Below are positions 53,353 to 61,482 of a stretch of 64,000 nucleotides of DNA, in pieces. A program made the translations under genes and the position numbers. The stretch is from contig OZ245751.1 in NCBI GenBank assembly GCA_965227445.1, positions 124,001 to 188,000 of the forward strand, in the 5' to 3' direction. The notes beneath the pieces are model-generated. The model was not told the DNA's origin, did not search any database, and saw nothing but the letters and a program-made list of their open reading frames with translations. Each line of letters opens with the position of its first letter. The first letter of the stretch is position 1. Source of the stretch: DT-110 sp030148525. Its GTDB lineage: Bacteria > Bacteroidota > Bacteroidia > Chitinophagales > Saprospiraceae.

Positions 53353-54447
53353 ATGAAGGAAATTATTGAACGGTATCGGAATGTTGTCATTCAAATTGCT
53401 ACTCCATATAGCACCGGTACGGGTTTCTTTCTGAAGGATCACAACCTCATTGTCACCAATGAGCATCTTATCCGTGACAATGCCAAAGTGCTAATTACCG
53501 GCGATCTTTTTTCCAAGACTCTAGTCGACGTTCTATTCGTTGATCAACGGCTTGATCTTGCCTTTCTCGCAGCTCCGGAAGTGCCCGATATACCGCTGGT
53601 GGAGCTGGGGGATAGTGACGAAGTACATTCGGGCGAGCAAATTCTGGTACTGGGGCATCCGTTTGGGCTCCGCTACGCCTCTACACAAGGGATTATCTCG
53701 AATACCACCCACGAAAAAGACGGCGTAACCTTTTTTCAACACGACGCTGCACTCAATCCGGGAAATAGTGGAGGTCCTCTCATACGTAAGGATGGTAAAA
53801 TAATGGGGGTTAACACCTTTGTGATCCGCGATGGAGAGAATATTGGGTTCAGCCTGCCGGCAAATTATTTGCGCGATACCCTGGCTGCATACCGTGACCA
53901 TCACGGAGCTATTGGTGTGCGTTGCCCATCCTGTTCCAACCTGGTGTTCGAAGATGCTATTGAGCGCTCGTATTGCCCGCATTGTGGCAGCAAGGTGCAA
54001 CTGCCTAACCAAGTCGAGGCGTACGAACCGGTTGGTGTGGCAAAGACGATTGAAGAGATGTTGACGGAGCTGGGACAGGAAGTCGGATTGGCCCGTCGTG
54101 GCCCCAACAACTGGGAGATTATCGAAGGCAGCGCCCGCATCAATATTTCCTATTACGAGAAAACGGGACTAATCACGGGGGATGCCTACCTGGTAACGCT
54201 TCCCAAATCCGATATTAAACAGTTGTACGAGTATTTGCTGCGACAGAATTACCTGACCGAGGGGCTTACCTTTAGTATAAAGGAACAAGACATTATCCTT
54301 TCGGTACTTATCTACGACCGGTACCTGAATGTGGAATCCGGAGTTGAGTTATTCCGGCATCTGTTTGAACGGGCCGATTACTACGATAATATTCTCGTCG
54401 ATACCTACGGTGCGGCCTGGAAATATGAAGATACGGCCGATTCCTGA
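53353..54447 (+). CDS. trypsin-like serine protease with zinc ribbon and C-terminal YbjN-like domain
   Basis: 364 aa with three parts. Residues 1-185 form an S1C protease: triad His38 (TNEHL), Asp68 (RLDLAF), Ser139 (NPGNSGGP). Residues 190-220 hold two Cys pairs (CPSC and CPHC) as a zinc ribbon. Residues 235-360 look like a type III secretion-chaperone/YbjN-like fold (ARINISYYEKTGLITGDAYL, ENYLVTL-like pattern). No signal peptide or membrane helix is visible, so it is probably cytoplasmic, unlike DegP. The combination is unusual. A terminator-like hairpin follows. Confidence 0.8.
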   Translation: MKEIIERYRNVVIQIATPYSTGTGFFLKDHNLIVTNEHLIRDNAKVLITGDLFSKTLVDVLFVDQRLDLAFLAAPEVPDIPLVELGDSDEVHSGEQILVLGHPFGLRYASTQGIISNTTHEKDGVTFFQHDAALNPGNSGGPLIRKDGKIMGVNTFVIRDGENIGFSLPANYLRDTLAAYRDHHGAIGVRCPSCSNLVFEDAIERSYCPHCGSKVQLPNQVEAYEPVGVAKTIEEMLTELGQEVGLARRGPNNWEIIEGSARINISYYEKTGLITGDAYLVTLPKSDIKQLYEYLLRQNYLTEGLTFSIKEQDIILSVLIYDRYLNVESGVELFRHLFERADYYDNILVDTYGAAWKYEDTADS

Positions 54448-54461
54448 GGTGCTCCTTTTTT

Positions 54462-54495
54462 GCTTTGAATAAAGAGCGAACCCCTTATTCAAAGC
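54462..54495 (+). terminator. hairpin after the protease gene
   Basis: Stem GCTTTGAATAA/TTATTCAAAGC (11 bp) with a 12-nt loop, 14 bp after the stop. It is preceded and followed by short A/T runs, so it may act in either direction. A second small stem (AAGCCGG...CCGGCTT) follows at 54498. Confidence 0.65.
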
Positions 54496-54703
54496 AAAAG
54501 CCGGTCTCAGTATACTGATCCGGCTTGATGCTGAAATTGGATTAATGGGGAGAAATGGGTTAGGTGAGGGGTTGGTTTTTTGGAGTAATGTTTATCCATT
54601 TGGCAATGGAGTACCGCTTTGATAAACGTCTTTATATAAGAAAGAGTCAGAAGAGCGAGGGATTCCATAAATTGCCGTCGATTTTTTTCAGAATAATTTA
54701 GCT

Positions 54704-55690
54704 GTGCTTTCATTTTTCCGGACGAATCAACTGTTGGCCTCCAGTCTGCTGCTTATCTACGGCCTGGTATTACACATGGGTGCATTTTATGTGCCGGATA
54801 CCTGGCAACCCACCGGATATGGGGTGTTCGGGGATTGGACTTACCGGTGGATCGATCCCAAATCGATCGGTGCTCACCTATTGGTAGTACTCCTGTTGTT
54901 CATTCAGGGAACAACTCTGAATGTCATTGATTTCTCCAATAAGCTATCCCGGGATTTCACCCTCTTTCCGGGGGTATTTCTGGTACTTCTTGCCAGTATG
55001 GCTCCGTTTTTTTTGCATTTAGCTCCTCATCATTTTGCCAATTGTTTTTTGCTATTCTCCCTGGCCGAGGTAATGAATGTATACCGGAAAACTCAGGTAG
55101 CCGATCACCTTTTTAATGCGGGATTCTATATTGGTATTGCCAGCCTCTGGGTGCCTTCCTATTGGGTGTTCATCCTGTTTTTATTCTTCGGACTCAACGT
55201 ACTGCGAAGCTTTAGCATCCGTGAGCGCCTGGTAGTAAGTAGCGGATTCTTGGTCGTTTTATTTCTTACTGGAACGGCATATTTTCTCTTCGACCGTTTA
55301 CCAGAGTTTATGGATCATCAGGTCCAGGCAGCCTTTGTATTTCTGGATGTCGGGGCGCTGTCCTTTTTTGCCTGGTTTCACTTGGGTATCTTGGCCCTTT
55401 TTCTCCTAACAGCCCTTTTTCGGTACAATCAGATCATGCAGAAGCGGATCATGCAGGCCCAGAAAAAAATAGATCTCTTCTATTGGGCATTACTCTTTGG
55501 TGGTATTTCCGTACTGGTACAGCCTGACGCCGGTGAAACCCACGCCCTGGTGATCGTGCCCGCTCTGGGTATCCTGACGGGGATGCAATTTGCCAATATG
55601 GAGCGACGCACTGCTGAGCTAATGCATTTTTTCTTGTTCCTGATTGCGCTCTTTTTTCAGTGGTGGGTTTTGTTTTTCCCGGTGGGGTAG
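54704..55690 (+). CDS. DUF6427-like multi-pass membrane protein
   Basis: 328 aa with about eight to ten hydrophobic helices and few charged loops. The start is a GTG: the frame begins LSFFRTNQLLASSLLLIYG, which fits Bacteroidota inner-membrane proteins of the DUF6427 type that are often near purine genes. No catalytic motif is visible. It ends 66 bp before purQ. The family name is from memory and moderately sure. Confidence 0.65.
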   Translation: MLSFFRTNQLLASSLLLIYGLVLHMGAFYVPDTWQPTGYGVFGDWTYRWIDPKSIGAHLLVVLLLFIQGTTLNVIDFSNKLSRDFTLFPGVFLVLLASMAPFFLHLAPHHFANCFLLFSLAEVMNVYRKTQVADHLFNAGFYIGIASLWVPSYWVFILFLFFGLNVLRSFSIRERLVVSSGFLVVLFLTGTAYFLFDRLPEFMDHQVQAAFVFLDVGALSFFAWFHLGILALFLLTALFRYNQIMQKRIMQAQKKIDLFYWALLFGGISVLVQPDAGETHALVIVPALGILTGMQFANMERRTAELMHFFLFLIALFFQWWVLFFPVG

Positions 55691-55714
55691 GGTACGGGCT
55701 GCAGTTGAAATTCG

Positions 55715-55722
55715 TATCTTTG
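55715..55722 (+). promoter_or_regulatory. -7 element TATCTTTG for purQ
   Basis: TAnnTTTG match 35 bp ahead of the purQ ATG and after the membrane protein stop, so purQ probably has its own promoter. Confidence 0.55.
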
Positions 55723-55756
55723 CGTTTTACTTTTCGCTTTCGCAAAAAAAGAAACC

Positions 55757-56464
55757 ATGAAATTCGGTGTAGTCGTATTCCCTGGCTCCAATTGTGATGA
55801 TGATATGATCCACGTACTGGGGTCGGTAATGAACCAGGAAGTGGTCAAGCTGTGGCACAAGGATACCGAACTGCCGGGGTTTGGCCCCGGTGATTGCATT
55901 GTACTGCCGGGAGGGTTCTCCTACGGCGATTACCTGCGGGCCGGTGCTATTGCACGATTCTCTCCCATCATGGAGGTCGTCGCGGCCTTCGCCAGGGAAG
56001 GAGGTATTGTCTTTGGTATTTGCAATGGTTTCCAGGTTTTGTGTGAAGCTGGGTTGTTACCGGGAGTACTGCTGCGCAATCAAAATCAACGCTTCATTTG
56101 CAAAAACGTCAACCTTAAGACGATGACCAGCGAAAGTGCTATTACTTCCGCCATCAATCCCGGAACGGTATTAAAAATTCCCATCGCTCATGCCGAAGGG
56201 CGCTACTTTGCCGACGAGGCTACCCTCGACAAGCTGGCAGCTAATAACCAAATCCTTTTCACGTATTGTGATGCATCCGGTCAGGTAACTGCGGAAGCCA
56301 ACCCCAACGGTTCTCTTCGCAATATCGCCGGCATCTGCAATGAAGGTCGCAATGTCTTCGGTATGATGCCGCACCCTGAACGCGCCTCCGAACCAGCCCT
56401 TAATAACGAGGATGGCCGTGGCCTTTTCGAATCTCTCCTGAGGACAGCCCATGCTTTGACATAG
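55757..56464 (+). CDS. purQ: phosphoribosylformylglycinamidine synthase subunit PurQ
   Basis: Glutaminase subunit of FGAM synthase in purine synthesis, 235 aa. It has the class I glutamine amidotransferase nucleophile in FGICNGFQVLCEAG near 88, the N-terminal VVVFPGSNCDDDM, LPGGFSYGDYLRAG near 50, and the His/Glu pair in MMPHPERASEP near 212. Size fits the small PurQ used with PurL and PurS; neither is in the window. A tandem repeat starts at the base after its stop. Confidence 0.95.
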   Translation: MKFGVVVFPGSNCDDDMIHVLGSVMNQEVVKLWHKDTELPGFGPGDCIVLPGGFSYGDYLRAGAIARFSPIMEVVAAFAREGGIVFGICNGFQVLCEAGLLPGVLLRNQNQRFICKNVNLKTMTSESAITSAINPGTVLKIPIAHAEGRYFADEATLDKLAANNQILFTYCDASGQVTAEANPNGSLRNIAGICNEGRNVFGMMPHPERASEPALNNEDGRGLFESLLRTAHALT

Positions 56465-56520
56465 AAAGGGAGAAAGGGAGATTAGGAGAAAGGGAGAAAG
56501 GGAGAAAGGGAGATAGGGGG
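56465..56520 (+). repeat. GGGAGAAA tandem repeat array after purQ
   Basis: GGGAGAAA octamers starting right at the purQ stop. Same purine-rich family as 9862-9990 and 48190-48330. Confidence 0.85.
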
Positions 56521-56564
56521 ATGTCGATCCTCTAGTGCTGCGGGTCAAGATTATTTGTTCTTCG

Positions 56565-56850
56565 GGGGTAATGCATGTCCTACATTCCGTACCTATACCG
56601 CTTCCGAAAAGGTTTGGCAAAGCCCAAACCTTTTCACGCGAGTATATACTCGACTCGAAGTGGTTTGGTGTTCCAAACCACTTCGTTGTCGGTATAACGG
56701 CACGGTCTTCCCTTGTCCAATTCAAATTTCTACCCATATCTGGTCCCTAACGGGACCTTTTCAGAATGCCCCTTTAGGAGCGGAATATGGGTAGAAACGT
56801 AAAGGCGAATGATGGCAAGCGTGCCGTTAGGTACGCAATGTGATGGTCCC
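56565..56850. repeat. REP-like palindromes with inserted MITE
   Basis: Contains TTTCTACCCATATCTGGTCC with a GTCCC-TAAC-GGGAC hairpin, GCCCCTTTAGGAGC and ATGGGTAGAAAC, plus a GCGTGCCGTTAGGTACGC end piece, as in the cluster at 22705-25586. Its left palindrome CCGTACCTA/ACGGCACGG is split by MITE copy 4. It is 31 kb away from the RAYT gene, so the same family is dispersed. Confidence 0.8.
56596..56694. mobile_element. TACCG MITE, copy 4 (in REP loop)
   Basis: 99 bp from TACCG to CGGTA, flanked by TA on both sides. Three hairpins as in copy 2, with perfect arms CGAAGTGGTTTGG/CCAAACCACTTCG. Removing it with one TA restores CCGTACCTAACGGCACGG, a REP palindrome. Confidence 0.9.
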
Positions 56851-57197
56851 CGTTACCTCGTTCATCTTTAGTGGTTTTTGATCCGCAGCACTACCGTATC
56901 GACGGAGATTAGATGATCAGGGGATAAGGTGGTAGAAACTTGAAATCAAAGACCTCATGTGGCTTGTCTTGGTTGTGTGATTCTTTCATCTGTATAATCT
57001 CCGTTTTTTTAGTTCGAGACACACATTTCTAAACACTCTCCCGGGGAAGGATCGCCCCATCAATTCTACCAATCAATTTGCACGATCCGGAGGATCGCGC
57101 ACCAACTCCCGCACAGAGACGTTAATCTTCCGTTATTGTCGCCTTCAGGGGGGGAGCGATTGCCCGAACTGACCTATTTTGCAGGAAACTGCAAAAA
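56851..57197. other. 347-bp gap upstream of the DsbC-domain gene
   Basis: No gene seen. A TATTTTG near 57174 may be part of a promoter. A small palindrome CGATCCGGAGGATCG lies near 57082. Confidence 0.4.
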
Positions 57198-57647
57198 ATG
57201 ACTATGCGACTATTCCTTCCAATCTTCTTGTGCTTCCTGACCGGAACGGCCATCCAGGCACAACATAAGCCCGTAACCTGGACCTTTGAAGCAGAAAACA
57301 AGGGTGAACAATTGTACGCGGTTCACGCTAGTGCCACGGTTGAAGAAGGGTGGTACGTGTATTCACAATTTCTGGATGATGCCGGCCCCGTACCTACCGA
57401 ATTATCCTTTGATCAGGAGGACGTAACGCCTCAGGGGAAAGCAATGGAAACCGGTAAAAAGGTATCGGGCTACGACGAGATCTTTGGTATGGATATTGTA
57501 AAGTTTAAAGAGGAGGCTACCTTCACGCAAGAGGTACACGTAGCAGCTGGCGTGAAACAGGTTACCGGCGGTGTGACATTCATGGTCTGCAACGATGAAC
57601 AGTGTTTGCCACCACGGCGGGAAGCCTTTATCATCAATCTCCAATAA
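57198..57647 (+). CDS. secreted DsbC-like/DsbD-alpha domain protein
   Basis: 149 aa: signal peptide (cut probably after AIQAQ), then one N-terminal-DsbD (DsbC corrector) domain with FMVCNDEQCLPPRRE near the C-terminus. The two Cys (in VCNDEQC) are the redox pair of that domain. The DsbD protein encoded next has two copies of the same domain, so this is a free-standing third copy that may receive electrons from DsbD in the periplasm. The gap to dsbD is 44 bp. Confidence 0.85.
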   Translation: MTMRLFLPIFLCFLTGTAIQAQHKPVTWTFEAENKGEQLYAVHASATVEEGWYVYSQFLDDAGPVPTELSFDQEDVTPQGKAMETGKKVSGYDEIFGMDIVKFKEEATFTQEVHVAAGVKQVTGGVTFMVCNDEQCLPPRREAFIINLQ

Positions 57648-57691
57648 TCTTTCTGGTTCCGGCTATTGTTGTTGAATAAAAATACCTTGTT

Positions 57692-60217
57692 ATGCGGCGT
57701 ATAAGTACGGTCCTTTTATTGGCTTTTTCCGTAACCCTCTTTGGTCAAATCCAGGATCCGGTGGACTGGACATTTACCTGGAATGAGCTGGATAATGGCA
57801 CCTACGAACTCATCAGTACCGCCACCATTGAAGAGGGTTGGAAGATATACTCCCAATACCTCGAAAGTGATGATGGCCCCGTACGGACCTCGTTTTTCTA
57901 CGATGACGAGACCGGCTTCGAAACCATTGGTAAGAACGAAGAAACGGGAGATATAGAAAAAGGCTATGATGATATTTTTGGCATGGACGTAGTCTCCATC
58001 AAGAAAAAGGCCACGTTCACCCAACGCATTCGCCTGCAGGAAGGATATACCGGCCCCATTGCGGGATACCTGGAGTTCATGGCCTGTAACGATGAAATGT
58101 GTTTGCCGCCCACCGAAGAGATGTTCTCTTTTGATGTGCCCGGGCCCGATGGTAGTGGTGGCGAACCAGCTTTCGCCCCCGAGGAGGAAAGTACCGCTTT
58201 AATCGAGGATGTCGCCGTCACTGCGGAAGCCGACCCGGCGCAGGGTATTCTGCAACCGGTAACCTGGACATCTTCCTTTGCAGACTTAGGTGCTAACCAA
58301 TACCGCTTGTCTTTTACAGCAGAGATTGAATCCGGCTGGACCCTTTACTCGAAGGATGTTGATCCGTCCGCAGGCCCGCAGCCAACTACTTTATTACTCA
58401 ACGAAGCGTCACATTTTACCTGGGATGGTGAGGTTGAGGAAGAAGGGAAAAAAATCAAAGAGGGCTACGATAATGTTTTTGCAGCAAACCTGAAAAAAAT
58501 AACGGAAGGCCCGGCTATCTATCGTGTGACCCTTGAGGTGGATGATCCTACCGAACCCGTGACCGGCGAATTGTCCTTCATGACCTGTGATGATTCCAAG
58601 TGCCTGCCACCGGCTTACCTGGACATCGTTTTCCGTGCCGACGAAGGAGTCCTGCTGCTGGGAGACGAGGCAACTACCTTTCTTGCCGCCCGTGAGGGTG
58701 ACGATACTTCGGCCGGAGAAATGACCTACGCAATGGTTAAACCCGACCTCGAAAATCCGGTAGGTACGTGCAGCACCGATCAGGAAACGGTTGCCCAGGC
58801 CAGTATTTGGCGAATCTTTGGATTGGGGTTCCTGGGTGGCCTGTTGGCACTTTTGACGCCCTGTGTGTTTCCCATGATTCCCCTGACCGTAAGCTTTTTT
58901 ACCAAGAGTAGCGGCAACCGGCAAAAGGGTATTCGGGATGCCATCCTGTATGGCGGCTTCATCTTGTTGGTCTACCTGGTATTGAGCATTCCTTTCCATC
59001 TGATGGATTCCATCAATCCCGATATTCTGAATGATATTTCGACCAATATTTGGCTGAACCTCTTTTTCTTTGCTGTATTTCTCTTCTTTGCCTTCAGTTT
59101 CTTTGGTTATTACGAGCTTACATTGCCTGAGAAATGGACAAACCGAGCCAGTCAGGCGGAGGGTGTCGGCGGCGTGCTCGGCATCTTTTTTATGGCATTG
59201 ACCCTGGCTTTGGTATCCTTCTCGTGCACCGGTCCCATTCTCGGTAGCTTGTTGGCTGGTGCGCTAACTTCGAACGGAGGTGCCTGGCAGCTCACCGCTG
59301 GTATGGGAGGCTTTGGCCTGGCTCTTGCCTTGCCTTTTGCGCTCTTTGCCCTCTTCCCGGGCATGATGAAGACCCTGCCCAAGTCTGGTGGCTGGCTGAA
59401 TACCGTTAAGGTGGTGCTGGGTTTCCTTGAATTAGCGCTGGCCCTCAAATTCTTGTCCAATGCCGACCTTGTTAAGCATTGGGGAATTCTGAAGATTGAG
59501 CCCTTCCTGGGCCTTTGGATGCTTATTTTCCTGGGGCTGGGGCTCTATGCCTTCGGGCTGATAAAGTTTCCGCACGATAGTCCTAAAACTAAGTTGGGCG
59601 CCGGCCGGGTGACGCTGGGCGTGCTATCGCTGGCCTTCGTAGTATATCTGGGCTCGGGCTTTTTGTACAGCGAGCAGAGCGGCAGTTATCGTCCCCTGAA
59701 ACTACTGAGCGGGCTGGCCCCGCCCGTCTGCTACTCCATGGTGTACGATTGCGATTGTCCGCAGAACCTGGAGTGCTTCAAAGACCTTGATGAAGGTCTG
59801 GCTTTCGCCAAAAAACAGAATAAACCCGTGATGATCGACTTCACGGGACACGCCTGCGTAAACTGCCGGAAAATGGAGGAACACGTATGGCCGGAACGCG
59901 ATGTATACAACCAATTACGCGACGATTACGTACTGATCTCTCTGTACGTTGACGATAAACGGGAGCTACCCGAAGCGGAGCAAATTGTGGTGGAAAAAGC
60001 TACCGGTGGCACCCGGAAACTGCGCAGAGTAGGAGATAAGTGGGCTCATTTTCAAACGGAGTATTTCCAAACGAATACCCAACCTTACTACGTACTGCTA
60101 TCTCCCGAAGGCGAGAAGCTACTGAACCAACCGGTAGGCTATACGCCCGATGTATCGGAATTCGCTGAGTTTCTGCAGTGCGGTAAAGACGCCTTTCAGC
60201 GGATTGCGGAACAGTGA
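57692..60217 (+). CDS. dsbD: thiol:disulfide interchange protein DsbD
   Basis: 841-aa membrane reductant shuttle. Signal peptide; two DsbC-type domains (about 20-145 with MACNDEMCLPP and 185-310 with MTCDDSKCLPP); a central transmembrane part (375-670) with the paired Cys in LLTPCVFPMIPLT and VSFSCTGPILGS; and a C-terminal thioredoxin domain with CVNC near 720 (TGHACVNCRKMEEH). It moves electrons from cytoplasmic thioredoxin to periplasmic proteins. The duplicated N-terminal domain is longer than in E. coli DsbD. A heptamer dyad follows. Confidence 0.93.
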   Translation: MRRISTVLLLAFSVTLFGQIQDPVDWTFTWNELDNGTYELISTATIEEGWKIYSQYLESDDGPVRTSFFYDDETGFETIGKNEETGDIEKGYDDIFGMDVVSIKKKATFTQRIRLQEGYTGPIAGYLEFMACNDEMCLPPTEEMFSFDVPGPDGSGGEPAFAPEEESTALIEDVAVTAEADPAQGILQPVTWTSSFADLGANQYRLSFTAEIESGWTLYSKDVDPSAGPQPTTLLLNEASHFTWDGEVEEEGKKIKEGYDNVFAANLKKITEGPAIYRVTLEVDDPTEPVTGELSFMTCDDSKCLPPAYLDIVFRADEGVLLLGDEATTFLAAREGDDTSAGEMTYAMVKPDLENPVGTCSTDQETVAQASIWRIFGLGFLGGLLALLTPCVFPMIPLTVSFFTKSSGNRQKGIRDAILYGGFILLVYLVLSIPFHLMDSINPDILNDISTNIWLNLFFFAVFLFFAFSFFGYYELTLPEKWTNRASQAEGVGGVLGIFFMALTLALVSFSCTGPILGSLLAGALTSNGGAWQLTAGMGGFGLALALPFALFALFPGMMKTLPKSGGWLNTVKVVLGFLELALALKFLSNADLVKHWGILKIEPFLGLWMLIFLGLGLYAFGLIKFPHDSPKTKLGAGRVTLGVLSLAFVVYLGSGFLYSEQSGSYRPLKLLSGLAPPVCYSMVYDCDCPQNLECFKDLDEGLAFAKKQNKPVMIDFTGHACVNCRKMEEHVWPERDVYNQLRDDYVLISLYVDDKRELPEAEQIVVEKATGGTRKLRRVGDKWAHFQTEYFQTNTQPYYVLLSPEGEKLLNQPVGYTPDVSEFAEFLQCGKDAFQRIAEQ

Positions 60218-60221
60218 TAAC

Positions 60222-60295
60222 AAAGTCGGAAGTCGGAGATCGGAAAGCGGAAGCTTTTATTTCCGATTTCCGACCTCCAATTTCCGATTTCGAAA
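60222..60295. repeat. heptamer dyad between convergent dsbD and biotin carrier genes
   Basis: Left arm CGGAAGT, CGGAGAT, CGGAAAG, right arm ATTTCCG, ATTTCCG, ACCTCCA, ATTTCCG; can fold as a hairpin. Same family and the same convergent position as 45186-45264. Confidence 0.82.
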
Positions 60296-60781
60296 TCATT
60301 CCATCTCGATCATTAATTGATTCTTCTCGACCGGATTACCTTTTTGGATGTGGATTTTTTTCACTACCCCGTCACCGGGTGCTTTGATCACGTTCTCCAT
60401 TTTCATGGCTTCGAGGATTAGCAGAGGGGTATCTTTTTCAACTTCCTGGCCGGGAGAAACATTGACTTCGAGTACCATGCCCGGCATGGGAGCTTTGATA
60501 TCCTTAACCAGCAAGGCTGCTTGGGTATGGAGCCCCAGACGGTCCACCAACTGATCGAATTGATCGGCTAATTGAACAGTAAAGAAGCTTCCGTTGATCT
60601 TGAACCGGAAGGTCTTCGACTCAAAATCAGTATCCAGGATCTGGGCTTGATAGGAAACGTTGTTGTGGATGATGTGTACGTTCCCCGGACCTGCCGGAAT
60701 CATATCAAGTGATCCGTTCTGGACATCCTCAAAGTTGAATTCACCGTCGTTGACGGAGGCAGAATATTGGTGTTTATACAT
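60296..60781 (-). CDS. biotin carboxyl carrier protein/acyl-CoA carboxylase biotin subunit
   Basis: 161 aa. The C-terminal biotinyl/lipoyl domain shows LILEAMKMENVIKAPGDG with the biotinylated Lys near 125. The N-terminal half (YKHQYSASVNDGEFNFED) is a small beta domain usual for Bacteroidota stand-alone carriers that serve propionyl- or acetyl-CoA carboxylase. No carboxylase or transferase gene is in the window. It ends at the heptamer dyad. Confidence 0.88.
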   Translation of the reverse strand: MYKHQYSASVNDGEFNFEDVQNGSLDMIPAGPGNVHIIHNNVSYQAQILDTDFESKTFRFKINGSFFTVQLADQFDQLVDRLGLHTQAALLVKDIKAPMPGMVLEVNVSPGQEVEKDTPLLILEAMKMENVIKAPGDGVVKKIHIQKGNPVEKNQLMIEME

Positions 60782-60802
60782 AAGATAGGGTTTGCAGTTG
60801 GT

Positions 60803-61186
60803 TCAGGCAGACATCCGTCCCAGCCGGGACATGAACAGGACCTCAAATACGGTATAAGCAATATACACACCGAAGAAGGGCAATACAAATAATTTGGAAT
60901 CTGGTGTGACCGTATAGTAATATCCGATGATCAGGCCACCACATAGGAAGAGCTTGCCGACCAGGAAACCGAGAAAGGTATTCGTGAAATCATTTTTATT
61001 ATCACTCAGGGCTGAGGCTCGTCCCCGGTAATACATGGAAATGGACAGGACCATAAACAGTCCGATGGCGATCCAGGTCAGGTTGGCATCATCGGCAAAT
61101 AATGGTTGCTGATGAATAAAAAAGGCACCCAATGCACACAGAGCGGTTACAATGAGCAATTGGACGTAGAAGGTTTGCTGCTTCAT
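60803..61186 (-). CDS. small membrane protein next to the AtpZ-like gene
   Basis: 127 aa with four hydrophobic helices (TFYVQLLIVTALCALGAFFI, LTWIAIGLFMVLSISMYY, FLVGKLFLCGGLIIGYYY, FFGVYIAYTVFEVLFM). In Bacteroidota a protein of this kind commonly follows AtpZ/AtpI in front of the F-type ATP synthase genes, but here the next gene is a biotin carrier. It starts 5 bp after the AtpZ-like stop. Function unknown. Confidence 0.7.
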   Translation of the reverse strand: MKQQTFYVQLLIVTALCALGAFFIHQQPLFADDANLTWIAIGLFMVLSISMYYRGRASALSDNKNDFTNTFLGFLVGKLFLCGGLIIGYYYTVTPDSKLFVLPFFGVYIAYTVFEVLFMSRLGRMSA

Positions 61187-61191
61187 GTTGG

Positions 61192-61482
61192 CTATTTTTG
61201 GTCGTCCTCTTTCTTTTTTGAAGGAGAAATAAAGTCCTTCAGGGCGACGTACAGGGCAGCAAAAATAGAAAAGAGGGCTAAGAAAATGGTGAGATAGGGA
61301 CCGGTTTGTAGCTTTTCATCGAGCCATTGACCAAAGAGGGTACCGGCCAGGATAATAATCCCCATCTGGAAGGCCATGCCTGAGTACTTGGCATAGGACC
61401 TTACCCGATGGGGATCGAGGATTGGTTTTGGGTCGGAAGAATCGTCCGAATCAGGCTTGTGTTGCTTTGGAGGCTGAGGCAC
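61192..61482 (-). CDS. AtpZ/AtpI-like membrane protein
   Basis: 96 aa with two membrane helices (AFQMGIIILAGTLFGQWLDE and YLTIFLALFSIFAALYVAL) and a charged tail. The YSGMAFQMG...LFGQWLDEK pattern is typical of AtpZ/AtpI accessory proteins of F-type ATP synthases. No atp structural gene follows in the window. The ATG overlaps the end of the bactofilin gene by 32 bp. Confidence 0.75.
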   Translation of the reverse strand: MPQPPKQHKPDSDDSSDPKPILDPHRVRSYAKYSGMAFQMGIIILAGTLFGQWLDEKLQTGPYLTIFLALFSIFAALYVALKDFISPSKKKEDDQK

